A DNA stretch of 64,000 nt. Source: Marinobacter sediminicola (lineage in GTDB: Bacteria > Pseudomonadota > Gammaproteobacteria > Pseudomonadales > Oleiphilaceae). This document shows, piece by piece, positions 54,689 to 64,000 of the stretch; position 1 is the stretch's first letter, and every line of letters starts with the position of its first letter. Where the stretch lies: assembly GCF_031157525.1 (NCBI RefSeq), contig NZ_JAVIXR010000007.1, forward strand, positions 1 to 64,000. The letters run 5' to 3'. The notes beneath the pieces were generated by a model that was not told the origin of the DNA, ran no database searches, and worked only from the letters and a program-made list of their open reading frames with translations. The position numbers and the translations under genes are program-made.

Positions 54689-54693
54689 GCGTT

Positions 54694-56712
54694 TTATAAC
54701 CCTAAATCACCAATCAGGGCGCTTAAGGTTGCTTTGCCCTTTTTCTGGTTCGCTTCAACATCCAGATCGCCTGTGCCCTCCCAGCGCACGTCGTCCGGGG
54801 GCAGTTCATCCAGAAACCGGCTGGGAATAGTTTCGATTTTTTCGCCATATTGCCTGCGTTGGGCGGCGTAGGTCAGGGTGAGGGTTTCTTTTGCGCGGGT
54901 AATGCCCACGTACATCAGGCGTCGCTCTTCTTCTACGTTGCCTTCTTCAATGCTGGATCGGTGCGGCAGGATTTCTTCCTCCAGCCCCAGAATAAATACG
55001 TGAGGGAACTCCAGGCCCTTCGATGCGTGGAGTGTCAGCAGTTGTACTTTATCGCTGTCATCCTCTTCTTCTCGCTGCTCCATCATATCGCGTAGAATCA
55101 ACTTGGTGATGGCGTCTTCTATGCCCAGCTCATCGGCAGTGCCCTTGCCGTCCTCCAGCATGCGCTGGATCGACTCCACCAGATACCAGATGTTCTCCAT
55201 GCGGCGTCCGGCCTGTTTCGGCGTGCCGGAGTGCTGGTGCAACCATTCTTCATACTCGATATCCGTGAACAGCTGCTTGATAACCGGCACCGGGTTTTCG
55301 CTGTGCAGGCGCTCGCAGGTGACATCCACCCAGTGGGCAAAGCGGCGCAGACGGTCCAGCCCCTTCTCGGTTACGTGGGATTCCGCCCCCATGTCACTCA
55401 GGGATTTAAACAGGCTGACGTTGCGCGCCCGGGCGTAGTGGCTCAGCTGTTCAAGGGTGCGAGGGCCGATTTCACGCCGCGGTACATTCACTACTCGCAG
55501 GAATGCGGCGTCGTCATCCGGGTTAATCAGCAGGCGCAGGTACGACATGGCGTCCTTGATTTCGTTTTTTGAGAAAAACGATTGCCCTCCCGAAATGTGA
55601 TAGGGAATCTGGTAAGCCTGCAGCTTCATTTCCAAAAGCCGGGCTTGGTGGTTGCCTCGGTAAAGCACCGCAAAGTCCTTGAACGCCAGCCCCTTTTTCA
55701 ACTTTTGGTCGAGGATTTCCGTGGCCACCCTTTCGGTTTCTGCGTCTTCGTTACGGCACCGTACAATGCGGATTTCGTCACCGATGGTGTGGTCGCTCCA
55801 AAGGGCCTTTTCAAACACGTGAGGGTTGTTGGCAATAACCGTGTTGGCAGCCCGCAAGATGCGCGATGTGGAGCGGTAGTTCTGCTCAAGCTTTACAATC
55901 TTCAGGCTCGGGAAGTCTTCCTTCAATTGCGCCAGGTTTTCTGGCCGTGCCCCTCGCCAGGCGTAAATGGATTGGTCATCATCGCCAACAACGGTGAACG
56001 CCGCGCGCTCGGCAACCAGCATTCTCACCAGTTCGTACTGACAAATGTTGGTGTCCTGGTACTCGTCCACCAGCATGTAGCGTATTTTTCTGCGCCACTT
56101 GGCTAGCACCTCGGGGTTGTTTCGGAACAACTGCACGGGCAGCAAAATAAGATCGTCAAAGTCGACCGCGTTGTATGCCTTCAGGTACTCGTTATAATGC
56201 TTGTACACAATGGCAATACGCTGCTCCCGCTCATCCGCCGCTTTGCTGTAGGCTTCCGCTGGCCCCCGCAAGGCGTTTTTCCAGGACGATATGGTCATCT
56301 GAACATCGTTGAGCTCGTCGCCGGCATCGGCGCTGGCCTCCCGAAGCATCAGGTCCCGTATCAGGGCTTTGGCATCTTCTGCATCGAAAATAGAAAATCC
56401 CGGGTGGTAGCCCAGGTGGGCATGTTCCTCCCGGATCATGTTCAGTCCGAGGTTGTGGAAGGTGGAGACAATCAATCCGCGAGCCAGTTTACGGTCGACA
56501 ATCCGGCTCACCCGTTCTTTCATCTCACGGGCCGCCTTGTTGGTGAATGTAACGGCCGCAATGTGGCGCCCCGGAATGCCAAGGTGTTCAATCAGATAGG
56601 CGATTTTGCGGGTGATTACGCTGGTCTTCCCGCTGCCGGCGCCGGCCAGCACCAGCAAAGGGCCGTCGGTGTAGCGGACTGCTTCATTTTGTCGCGGGTT
56701 GAGTTTGTTCAC
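54694..56712 (-). CDS. rep: ATP-dependent DNA helicase Rep
   Basis: 672 aa SF1A (UvrD/Rep) helicase. N-terminal NPRQNEAVRYTDGPLLVLAG, Walker A AGAGSGKTS (about 22-30), motif II VDEYQDTN, VVGDDDQSIYAWRGA, and the C-terminal TLHASKGLEFPHVFILGLEE and GITRAKETL. It clears proteins from DNA ahead of replication forks. The length favours Rep over UvrD (about 720). Confidence 0.96.
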   Translation of the reverse strand: MNKLNPRQNEAVRYTDGPLLVLAGAGSGKTSVITRKIAYLIEHLGIPGRHIAAVTFTNKAAREMKERVSRIVDRKLARGLIVSTFHNLGLNMIREEHAHLGYHPGFSIFDAEDAKALIRDLMLREASADAGDELNDVQMTISSWKNALRGPAEAYSKAADEREQRIAIVYKHYNEYLKAYNAVDFDDLILLPVQLFRNNPEVLAKWRRKIRYMLVDEYQDTNICQYELVRMLVAERAAFTVVGDDDQSIYAWRGARPENLAQLKEDFPSLKIVKLEQNYRSTSRILRAANTVIANNPHVFEKALWSDHTIGDEIRIVRCRNEDAETERVATEILDQKLKKGLAFKDFAVLYRGNHQARLLEMKLQAYQIPYHISGGQSFFSKNEIKDAMSYLRLLINPDDDAAFLRVVNVPRREIGPRTLEQLSHYARARNVSLFKSLSDMGAESHVTEKGLDRLRRFAHWVDVTCERLHSENPVPVIKQLFTDIEYEEWLHQHSGTPKQAGRRMENIWYLVESIQRMLEDGKGTADELGIEDAITKLILRDMMEQREEEDDSDKVQLLTLHASKGLEFPHVFILGLEEEILPHRSSIEEGNVEEERRLMYVGITRAKETLTLTYAAQRRQYGEKIETIPSRFLDELPPDDVRWEGTGDLDVEANQKKGKATLSALIGDLGL

Positions 56713-56858
56713 AAATACATTGCCAGAATGGTTTGAGACGGGGGTTGTCTTACTAGGACATTAGTCTACACCAGCCAGACTTCCTGTACCTTGTCGATCT
56801 ATCAGCTATTCTTTTAACAGAACAGGATTGTTGTTCACGTACCCATGGATTCTGCTTA

Positions 56859-58595
56859 ATGACCTTGCCACTGGAAACTGTTGGCTCAGACCAGCTTCGT
56901 CTTCTGGTTCTGACACCGGATTATACCGATTTTCTCTGGCTCAACGCTTTGTTGGCGGATGAGCCTGAGATCCGTACGGATTTAACCTGGTGTCCGGAGC
57001 TTTTGGATTGTGACGATCTTATCCGCAACGCGAAGTTCGATGTTCTGGTTTGGGATGTTGCATTCCATGGTGGCCCTGAATCCTCATTTTTGCAGTATCT
57101 GGCGGTTGCCAGCGGCGATCGGCCGATATTGGCGCTGGGTGCGGAAACGTCCCGTGAGCGTGCGGCAAGCCTTATTTCTGGTGGTGCATCCGATTATTTG
57201 AGTCGTCAGGAACTTGATTCCTGGAATTTTCGCCGAGCAGTAAAATGCCTCTGGTATCAGGAGCAGTTGGCGAACTCGGCCCACAGCCTCTTGGGTCGGG
57301 GGGTGGCGAGTGGGTTCATTAACCGGGATCTGTTTTTTGACAGACTGCAGCAAGCGTTACACAGGGCTCAGCGCGGGAACCACCGGCTGGCGCTTTTGCA
57401 TCTCAACATTGATGATTTTCGCAGTATTAACGAATCCTTTGGTTATCAGAAAAGCGATCAGCTGATGATCAAAGTAGCTGCTAAGGTTCGACTGGCGCTG
57501 CGTCGTGTGGATTCTCTGATGCGCATCGGCGGAGACGAACTCGCCATTATTGTTGAAAAGCTTGAAGATACTTTGGACATCACCCAGATTATTCGCAAGA
57601 TTGTGCAGGTGCTGGATGAGCCAATATCAATTGATAGCCAGAGTGTAGTTGTCAGTGCCAGCCTGGGAGTGGCTACTTTTCCGGAGTCCGGAGACAGCCC
57701 CGAAAACCTCATGCGCCGGGCAAACCGGGCGATGTTTGAGGCCAAGCGGGATCCTGGTAGCAGTTACCGCTTTTACGACCGACAGCTGCACATTTCTGCC
57801 GGGTACCAACTCAGACTGGAAGCGGACCTTCGCAATGCGCTCAGGGGCGATGAGCTGGAGCTGTATTATCAGCCAAGAATCGATCTGGCCAGTAACGAGG
57901 TGCGTGGTGTTGAGTGCCTGTTGCGCTGGAACCATCCAGAGCGTGGTTTGGTCGGGCCCGACGAGTTCATTCCTGTTGCCGAGCGCAGCGGCTTGATCGT
58001 TCCGATTGGTTATTGGGTGATCGAGCAGGCCTGCAAGCGCCTGCAGGAGTCTGCAGAAATCGGGTACCCCGGTTTGGTGTTCGCGGTGAACCTTTCGTTC
58101 CGCCAGTTTCATGATAGAAAAATGACAGAAACGATATTTCGCATCATTTTCAATGCCAACGTTGATACCAGTTTGCTGGAACTGGAATTAACGGAAAGCG
58201 CAATGATGCACGACCCTGAATACGCACAACGTTGCCTGCGGGAGCTTAACCAGCTGGGTATCAGTTTCGCCCTGGATGATTTTGGCACTGGCTATTCCTC
58301 TCTCAGTAATCTTCAACACCTACCAATCTCGCTGGTCAAAATTGATAAGTCGTTTGTGCAGGATCTTGGTAAGTCTGCGGATGCCGAGCACATTATCCGT
58401 GCGATTATCAGCCTGGCTCATAGTCTCCAGATCAGTGTGGTCGCCGAAGGCGTCGAAACGGAAGGCCAGCTTGAGTTTCTGCGCCAACAGCACTGTGATG
58501 AAATACAGGGTTACTATTATGCCCGCCCCATGCCCTGGGTTGACCTTGTGCAATTCCTGAACAAGCGTGGCGAGTCCGCTTGCCTGCAACTGTAA
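56859..58595 (+). CDS. Receiver-like / degenerate GGDEF / EAL protein
   Basis: 578 aa. Residues 10-130 resemble a CheY-like receiver ([28 protein letters not shown]). The GGDEF domain (about 160-315) has GGDEL instead of GGDEF/GGEEF, so cyclase activity is doubtful. The EAL domain (about 325-570) has ECL in place of EAL but keeps [25 protein letters not shown] and KIDKSFV, so phosphodiesterase activity is plausible. It is a c-di-GMP turnover or sensing protein, possibly tuned by GTP at the GGDEL site (inference). Confidence 0.9.
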   Translation: MTLPLETVGSDQLRLLVLTPDYTDFLWLNALLADEPEIRTDLTWCPELLDCDDLIRNAKFDVLVWDVAFHGGPESSFLQYLAVASGDRPILALGAETSRERAASLISGGASDYLSRQELDSWNFRRAVKCLWYQEQLANSAHSLLGRGVASGFINRDLFFDRLQQALHRAQRGNHRLALLHLNIDDFRSINESFGYQKSDQLMIKVAAKVRLALRRVDSLMRIGGDELAIIVEKLEDTLDITQIIRKIVQVLDEPISIDSQSVVVSASLGVATFPESGDSPENLMRRANRAMFEAKRDPGSSYRFYDRQLHISAGYQLRLEADLRNALRGDELELYYQPRIDLASNEVRGVECLLRWNHPERGLVGPDEFIPVAERSGLIVPIGYWVIEQACKRLQESAEIGYPGLVFAVNLSFRQFHDRKMTETIFRIIFNANVDTSLLELELTESAMMHDPEYAQRCLRELNQLGISFALDDFGTGYSSLSNLQHLPISLVKIDKSFVQDLGKSADAEHIIRAIISLAHSLQISVVAEGVETEGQLEFLRQQHCDEIQGYYYARPMPWVDLVQFLNKRGESACLQL

Positions 58596-58642
58596 GCCGC
58601 TGTACCTTTGCTGCTTTATCAGAAACGCATCACAGAGGTTGC

Positions 58643-61000
58643 ATGAACAGTATCTCCAGGCGCATAGCGGACGAACTCGGCGTACGCGAGCAACAGGTTA
58701 ATGCCACCGTCGCCCTGCTGGACGAAGGCTCCACCGTTCCTTTTATTGCCCGCTACCGAAAAGAGGTGACGGGTTCTCTGGATGATAGCCAGTTGCGGTC
58801 GCTTGAAGAGCGCCTGCGCTATCTCCGGGAACTGGAAGATCGTCGCAGCACCATTCTCAAGAGTATTGAGGAGCAGGGTAAACTGACCGACGAACTGCGT
58901 AGCAGCATTGAAAGTGCGGATGCCAAGAACCGGCTAGAGGATCTGTACCTACCCTATAAGCCAAAACGCCGCACCAAAGCCCAGATTGCCCGGGAGGCAG
59001 GTCTGGAGCCTCTGGCCGATGCGTTGTATGGCAATCCTACCCTTGAGCCGGAAGCCACAGCTGAAAGTTATATCAATGCGGATGCAGGCGTTGCAGACAC
59101 CAAAGCTGCCCTCGACGGCGCCCGCTTTATCCTGATGGAGCGCTTCGCCGAGGATGCAGAGCTGTTAGGTGAGCTGCGCGATCTCATCTGGCAGCAAGGC
59201 CAGTTAAGAGTCACCGTGATTGAGGGCAAGGAAAACGAAGGTGCCAAATTCCGGGATTACTTCGATCATGTAGAGCCCTTGAAAAAAGTGCCTTCACACC
59301 GTGCTCTGGCAATACTGCGCGGTCGCAACGAAGGCATTCTTTCCTACACGCTGGCTGTAGGCGATGTGGAAGATGATCGCCGTCAACCGCACCCCGCTGA
59401 GCAACGTATTGCAGCCCGCTGGAACATCCGGGACAACGGCCGTGCCGCCGATAAATGGCTGTCAGAAGTGGTGCGCTGGACCTGGCGGGTAAAGCTGTCC
59501 ACTCAGATCGAAACAGATCTTATGACCCAGGTACGTGAAGCGGCCGAAACCGAAGCCATCAACGTATTTGCTGCTAACCTGAAAGATTTGCTGTTGCTGG
59601 CGCCCGCTGGGCCCCGTCCGACCCTTGGCCTGGACCCTGGGCTACGCACTGGTGTGAAAGTTGCCATCATTGATGGCACCGGCCAGGTAGCAGGGCATGG
59701 GGCTATTTTTCCCCACGCGCCTAAAAATCAGTGGGACAGCTCAATCGAAAAACTCGCAGCCTGGTGTCGTGAATACAAAATTGAGTTGGTGGCCATCGGT
59801 AATGGCACAGCTTCCCGTGAGACCGAAAAGCTGGTGGGCGATCTTACCAAGCGTTACCCGGAGCTAAAACTGGCGCGCATTGTTGTGAGTGAGTCTGGAG
59901 CATCAATCTATTCTGCTTCCGAGTTTGCGTCCAAGGAATTGCCCGATCTGGATGTGACCATCCGTGGTGCTGTCTCCATTGCCCGGCGGTTGCAGGACCC
60001 ACTGGCCGAACTGGTGAAAATTGAACCCAAGTCAATTGGAGTTGGCCAGTATCAACACGACGTATCTCAGGTTCAGCTTTCCCGCAGCCTGGACGCAGTG
60101 GTTGAGGATTGTGTGAATGGTGTTGGCGTTGATCTGAACACAGCCTCCACACCGTTGTTGGCAAGGGTGTCGGGTCTGAATCAGACCATTGCGCAGAATA
60201 TCATCGAATTCCGCAACCAGAACGGCATGTTCCGCAACCGCAAACAGCTGTTGAAAGTGCCCAGGCTTGGCGCACGCACGTTTGAGCAGGCTGCAGGCTT
60301 TCTGCGCATCGCCAGCGGTGAGAATCCATTGGACCGCTCATCGGTGCACCCGGAAGCTTACGGAGTGGTTGAGAGCATTGCGGCAAAGAATAACCGGAAA
60401 GTTGATAACATTGTTGGCGATTCCGCGTTCTTGCGAGGTCTGAATCCCCAGGATTACGTAACAGATCAGTTCGGTGTGCCGACCATTCGGGATATTCTCT
60501 CCGAACTTGAAAAACCTGGCCGTGACCCGCGCCCTGAATTCCGCTCTGCAAGCTTTGAAGAAGGCGTGGAAACACTGGGCGATCTCGTACCAGGCATGAT
60601 TCTGGAAGGTTCTGTTACCAACGTGACGAATTTTGGCGCGTTTGTAGACATTGGCGTCCATCAGGATGGGCTGGTGCATATATCGGCACTTTCCCATACC
60701 TTTATCAAAGACCCCCGGGAAGTCGTCAAGGCCGGGGATATTGTTAAGGTCAAGGTGATGGAGGTGGATATCCCTCGCAAGCGGATTGCACTTTCCATGC
60801 GTATGGACGACCAGCCAGGTGAAAAGTCGGAGTCGAAGCGCTCGGCGCCGGGCAAGTCAGCCAGCAACCGTGCGGGGCAGCCGGCAGGCCGACCAGCACC
60901 ACAGAACCAGAATAAGGGTGCTGGTCAGAACGCCGGGCAGGGTGCCATGGGGGGCGCATTGGCTCAGGCATTTGCGTCGGCTCGTAAAGACAAGCGTTAG
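58643..61000 (+). CDS. tex: RNA-binding transcription accessory protein Tex
   Basis: 785 aa from ATG 58643 ([20 protein letters not shown]); the upstream extension runs into the previous gene. Domains are an N-terminal helical region, an YqgF-like fold ([20 protein letters not shown]), a helix-hairpin-helix ([20 protein letters not shown]) and an S1 domain ([20 protein letters not shown]). A Gly/Gln/Asn-rich tail follows. It binds nucleic acid in the transcription machinery. Confidence 0.97.
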   Translation: MNSISRRIADELGVREQQVNATVALLDEGSTVPFIARYRKEVTGSLDDSQLRSLEERLRYLRELEDRRSTILKSIEEQGKLTDELRSSIESADAKNRLEDLYLPYKPKRRTKAQIAREAGLEPLADALYGNPTLEPEATAESYINADAGVADTKAALDGARFILMERFAEDAELLGELRDLIWQQGQLRVTVIEGKENEGAKFRDYFDHVEPLKKVPSHRALAILRGRNEGILSYTLAVGDVEDDRRQPHPAEQRIAARWNIRDNGRAADKWLSEVVRWTWRVKLSTQIETDLMTQVREAAETEAINVFAANLKDLLLLAPAGPRPTLGLDPGLRTGVKVAIIDGTGQVAGHGAIFPHAPKNQWDSSIEKLAAWCREYKIELVAIGNGTASRETEKLVGDLTKRYPELKLARIVVSESGASIYSASEFASKELPDLDVTIRGAVSIARRLQDPLAELVKIEPKSIGVGQYQHDVSQVQLSRSLDAVVEDCVNGVGVDLNTASTPLLARVSGLNQTIAQNIIEFRNQNGMFRNRKQLLKVPRLGARTFEQAAGFLRIASGENPLDRSSVHPEAYGVVESIAAKNNRKVDNIVGDSAFLRGLNPQDYVTDQFGVPTIRDILSELEKPGRDPRPEFRSASFEEGVETLGDLVPGMILEGSVTNVTNFGAFVDIGVHQDGLVHISALSHTFIKDPREVVKAGDIVKVKVMEVDIPRKRIALSMRMDDQPGEKSESKRSAPGKSASNRAGQPAGRPAPQNQNKGAGQNAGQGAMGGALAQAFASARKDKR

Positions 61001-61068
61001 CTCGTTTAAAATATATCCAACAGCCGGCACCGCCCACAAGGCACCGCCGGTTGCAGCAGGAGTCAATC

Positions 61069-62622
61069 ATGGCTGAATCCCGCCACTCTGTATTCCGCCA
61101 GTTCGCAGCCAGCGACTGGAACGGGTTTCTGAAAGGGGTAGAGAAAGAAGGTTTGCGCGTTGACCGCAACGGTTTCATCGCGCAAACACCACATCCGGAG
61201 GCCTTGGGCTCTGCGCTCACGCACCCGACCATCACAACGGACTATTCCGAAGCCTTGCTGGAGCTCATAACACCCGTTTGTAGCAGCACGTCTGAGATGA
61301 TGGAGTCCCTGCGCAACACCCATCGGTTCGTACAACAGAATCTGGGAGATGAGGTTTTCTGGCCGGCCAGTATGCCCTGTGAGCTGAATGGCGATGCCAG
61401 TATCCCCATTGCCGAGTATGGCTCGTCCAATACCGGGCGGATGAAGCATGTATACCGTCAGGGGTTAGCGGTGAGGTACGGGCGGATGATGCAAAGCATC
61501 GCCGGCACTCACTACAACCTTTCGTTGCCGGACAGCTTTATGGAAATCTGGCAGCGCGCGCTGGGTGACCAGCAAAACATGAAGGACTTCAAGTCCGATC
61601 AGTATTTTTGGCTGATTCGCAATTTCCGCCGCAGAAGCTGGTTGCTGATGCTTTTGTTCGGCGCCTCACCGGCCCTGGATGCGAGCTTTGTAGACGGCGT
61701 GCGTCATGAGCTGGCCAGATGCGGTGAGCGGAGCTGGTTTGGCGAGACAGCCACCTCGTTACGCATGAGTGACCTGGGTTATCACAACAACGCTCAGTCA
61801 TCGTTGAATATCTGTTTCAACAAGCTCAGCACCTATACCCAAACACTGGATAGAGCCATTCATACCAATTGGCCGGCATACGAAGCGATTGGCACGCAGC
61901 GTGATGGAGAGTTTATCCAGATCAACACCAGCGTTTTGCAGATTGAAAATGAGTATTACAGCGCCGTGCGTCCCAAGCGCACTGCCCGAAGCGGAGAAAA
62001 GCCGATTCACGCGCTCGAATCCCGCGGTGTAGAGTACATTGAAGTGCGCTGCCTGGATCTCGATCCCTTCTCCCCAGTGGGTGTCAGCGAGGCCCAGGTC
62101 GACTTTCTTGATCTCTTTCTGCTGGATTGCTTGTTGTCCGAATCGCCGAAAATCAGCGATGCGGAGTGCGTCTTGCTGGATGACAACTACAAAGACGTTG
62201 TCTCCAACGGGCGTCATCATGAGCTCAAGCTGTGCCGAGCGGGTGAGCGCACGCCCGTTGGTGAAGCTGCAACAGCGATTCTGGATGGTCTTGAACCGCT
62301 GGCTGAAATACTGGATGGCTGGAACGGTGGAGAGGTTTATCGCAAGGCTCTATCAGCCCAGCGAAGTGTTCTGTCGGGTGATCGTCAGGTGCCGTCTGCC
62401 AGGGTTGTTGATGCGATGCAGGCGTCTGGACTCGGCCACCGGGACTGGACAATGGACATGGCTCTCAAGCACCAGAATATGCTTCGCAAGGAAGGTATGG
62501 ATACTGGCGTAAAAGCTTCATTTGTCGCCGCGGCCAAGGACTCACTGACGCAGCAGCAACAGATTGAAGCCTCAGATACTTTGGCGTTCAGTGATTTTCT
62601 GGAGCAGTATCTGCGCTCCTGA
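61069..62622 (+). CDS. gshA: Glutamate-cysteine ligase
   Basis: 517 aa from ATG 61069 behind GCAGGAG. It is the proteobacterial GshA type: GFLKGVEKEGLRVDRNGFIA, PTITTDYSEALLELITP, IAGTHYNLSLPDSF, YIEVRCLDLDPFSPVG. It catalyses the first, ATP-dependent step of glutathione synthesis in the cytoplasm. Confidence 0.97.
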   Translation: MAESRHSVFRQFAASDWNGFLKGVEKEGLRVDRNGFIAQTPHPEALGSALTHPTITTDYSEALLELITPVCSSTSEMMESLRNTHRFVQQNLGDEVFWPASMPCELNGDASIPIAEYGSSNTGRMKHVYRQGLAVRYGRMMQSIAGTHYNLSLPDSFMEIWQRALGDQQNMKDFKSDQYFWLIRNFRRRSWLLMLLFGASPALDASFVDGVRHELARCGERSWFGETATSLRMSDLGYHNNAQSSLNICFNKLSTYTQTLDRAIHTNWPAYEAIGTQRDGEFIQINTSVLQIENEYYSAVRPKRTARSGEKPIHALESRGVEYIEVRCLDLDPFSPVGVSEAQVDFLDLFLLDCLLSESPKISDAECVLLDDNYKDVVSNGRHHELKLCRAGERTPVGEAATAILDGLEPLAEILDGWNGGEVYRKALSAQRSVLSGDRQVPSARVVDAMQASGLGHRDWTMDMALKHQNMLRKEGMDTGVKASFVAAAKDSLTQQQQIEASDTLAFSDFLEQYLRS

Positions 62623-62650
62623 CCGGAATGGGCTATTGCTTTTGAAAAAT

Positions 62651-62678
62651 GCGGATTTTGCAGAATTGTAAAATCCGC
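62651..62678. terminator. Hairpin between gshA and rmf
   Basis: GCGGATTTT (62651-62659) pairs exactly with AAAATCCGC (62670-62678) across a 10-base loop. There is no T-run after it, so it may be a weak terminator or a 3'-end stabiliser of the gshA message. Confidence 0.45.
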
Positions 62679-62766
62679 GGGCCTGCTTCACAGAAGGTGT
62701 GCAAATATTTGTCACTTTCTGACGCTGGTGCTAGATTCATTAGCATTGGCTTAAGGGAGAATTGGC

Positions 62767-62985
62767 ATGGCAAGGGATATAAAGCTCGGCTGGGATGTTG
62801 AAGCGCTGAACAAAGCCTATCGCCAGGGATATATGGCAGCGTCCATGGGAATGGACAAAACTCGCTGCCCCTATCGTGGCGAAGTTGTTGTAGCCGCCTG
62901 GGAATCTGGCTGGGAGGATGCCGGTGAGGTTGTCCGGGAAGAAAATGCCCTCGGGGATAACGGCCTGTACTCCCGGATTGCCTGA
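62767..62985 (+). CDS. rmf: Ribosome modulation factor
   Basis: 72 aa, somewhat longer than E. coli RMF (55). Core pattern LNKAYRQGYMAASMGMDKTR followed by CPYRGEVVVAAWESGWEDA agrees with RMF (RGYQAG...CPY...W..GW..A). It dimerises 70S ribosomes into inactive 100S particles in stationary phase. AAGGGAG precedes the start. Confidence 0.93.
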   Translation: MARDIKLGWDVEALNKAYRQGYMAASMGMDKTRCPYRGEVVVAAWESGWEDAGEVVREENALGDNGLYSRIA

Positions 62986-63023
62986 AGCGCGCTGGTTCTG
63001 TATCAGTTCGCGCTTAGCTTGTA

Positions 63024-63467
63024 CTACTTCTGTACAACAAATTCTGTAAACAGCACGCCGGTAATGGCTTCGCCGGTTTGCTGTTCTTCCAGCACCCCGT
63101 TTATTCGTGATTTGGCTTCTTCTCGCAGCGCTTGCTGGCCTTCCATCGTGGTCAGCGTGGCCGTATCTGTCTGCTCACCAAACAGCATTACAAGTTCATG
63201 GCGCAGCCGTGGCATGTGGGCTTCCACAGCAGATCGTGTTGTCTTCTGAGAGGCTCTGAGGCTCACCGCTGCTTTCAGGTAAGTCAGCTTGCTACCCGGG
63301 GTGCCAACATGGGTTACAAAGGCAGGGTCCATGGCAATATAATCCGTGGTACCTGATTTTTCGGTGGTTTCCCCTTCCTCGTTGGTAGCTTCTTCCGCCC
63401 AGGCTGTGGAGAGTGCAAAAAGCAGTAGGGCGATACTGAATAGAGCGAATTTTGGCTGGGGTGTCAT
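63024..63467 (-). CDS. FliL-family protein with signal peptide
   Basis: 147 aa. N-terminal signal sequence (FALFSIALLLFALSTAWAEE), acidic linker, then the FliL-like stomatin-fold core: YIAMDPAFVTHV, LTYLKAAVSLRASQKTTRSA, HMPRLRHELVMLFGEQT, and the C-terminal GEAITGVLFTEFVVQ. FliL proteins support flagellar stators, but this copy is isolated from flagellar genes and appears secreted or cleaved rather than membrane-anchored, so its role may differ. Confidence 0.85.
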   Translation of the reverse strand: MTPQPKFALFSIALLLFALSTAWAEEATNEEGETTEKSGTTDYIAMDPAFVTHVGTPGSKLTYLKAAVSLRASQKTTRSAVEAHMPRLRHELVMLFGEQTDTATLTTMEGQQALREEAKSRINGVLEEQQTGEAITGVLFTEFVVQK

Positions 63468-63581
63468 AGGCTTGCAGTTCGTTATGGTTTAGGGTTTAGT
63501 GACAAAATCAGCAGCGGTTCCGCCGGATAAGCCGAGAATAGCAGGCTGGACAGCGCATTTGTGTAAAACTGAGGAATCTTT

Positions 63582-64000
63582 GTGAAAGTAAGAGCAATTT
63601 TTGCACTCATTTTTGTTGTCTGCGCCGGGTTGTTGGGTGTGGCGTTTTATATGGAGTACGTAATGGGGCTTGAGCCCTGTCCCTTGTGTTGGCTCCAGCG
63701 CTTTGGCTTTATGGGCGTGGGTCTGGTGAGCTTGCTGGCGGCGTTGCATGGCCCCGGGGAAGTGGGGGTGCGTGTATACGGCTTGCTGCTGGCAGTAACG
63801 GCAGGTGCCGGGCTGGGCGTGGCGGGTCGCCAGTTGTGGCTGCAGAACTTGCCTGCTGATCAGGTGCCTGCCTGTGGCCCCTCTGTGGACTATATGCTGG
63901 AGGTGCTGCCTTTTATGGAAGTGTTGTCTACGGCACTCAAAGGCACAGGAGACTGCGCTGCCGTGGTTTGGCGCTTTCTTGGTTTGAGCATTCCCGGATG
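63582..64000 (+). CDS. dsbB: Disulphide bond formation protein DsbB (partial)
   Basis: GTG start at 63582 behind GAGG, open to the window edge (139 codons), C-terminus cut off. Four membrane helices begin with IFALIFVVCAGLLGVAFYME. The first redox pair is Cys33/Cys36 in PCPLCWLQR, the second pair is in VPACGPSVDYML and GDCAAVVWR. DsbB reoxidises DsbA by passing electrons to ubiquinone in the inner membrane. Confidence 0.94.
   Translation, partial: MKVRAIFALIFVVCAGLLGVAFYMEYVMGLEPCPLCWLQRFGFMGVGLVSLLAALHGPGEVGVRVYGLLLAVTAGAGLGVAGRQLWLQNLPADQVPACGPSVDYMLEVLPFMEVLSTALKGTGDCAAVVWRFLGLSIPG

Overview
The window looks like the chromosome of a marine gammaproteobacterium, most likely Marinobacter or a close relative. 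I infer this from the gene order in the right half (bfd, bfr, phosphomannomutase, pldA, cytochrome c5, rep, GGDEF/EAL, tex, gshA, rmf, fliL-like, dsbB) and from the protein sequences; no database search was possible.

Layout. (1) 1-320: start of a small membrane-anchored protein. (2) 321-21672: a 21,352-bp mobile element that I delimit from its ends. It begins TGTGG and ends CCACA, has three copies of a 16-bp motif (TAATAAAGTTGGTAAC) at each end in inverted orientation, and is flanked by a 5-bp target duplication GTTAG (316-320 and 21673-21677). These ends resemble the TnsB-binding ends of Tn7, but no tnsA/B/C/D/E or tniA-like gene is visible inside. The interior has a debris zone of nested insertion sequences (IS630, IS21, IS66, IS1182, IS5; 0.4-7.8 kb and 20.3-21.2 kb), a MalT-type LuxR regulator, and a catabolic cargo (8.0-20.2 kb). 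The cargo is a FadB-like hydratase/dehydrogenase, a thiolase, a CaiD-like crotonobetainyl-CoA hydratase, an ADP-forming acyl-CoA synthetase, a betaine-type ABC importer with two tandem binding proteins, and another crotonase. Together they suggest uptake and CoA-dependent beta-oxidation of carnitine/crotonobetaine-like compounds.

(3) 21.7-40.0 kb: an AT-richer accessory or defence island. It holds a HEPN-domain protein, a 49-aa Cys-containing protein with operator-like sites, a gene frameshifted at a C7 tract, an unknown two-gene pair, a three-gene phosphatase/exonuclease/phosphoesterase operon, repeats with 18-bp inverted ends, a hicA-hicB-secB-like toxin-antitoxin-chaperone operon, a serine recombinase bounded by 12-bp direct repeats, and a type I restriction-modification operon (hsdM-hsdS-hsdR) with a tacA/tacT-like toxin-antitoxin pair inside it. 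The island abuts a tRNA-Arg(CCG) gene.

(4) 40.2-64.0 kb: ordinary core chromosome. It carries yaeQ, lrgA/lrgB-like genes, a complete dipeptide ABC transporter with a LysR regulator and a prolidase, Fur-box-preceded bfd and bfr, phosphomannomutase, outer-membrane phospholipase A, cytochrome c5, Rep helicase, a degenerate GGDEF/EAL protein, Tex, GshA, RMF, a FliL-like protein and the start of dsbB (running off the edge).
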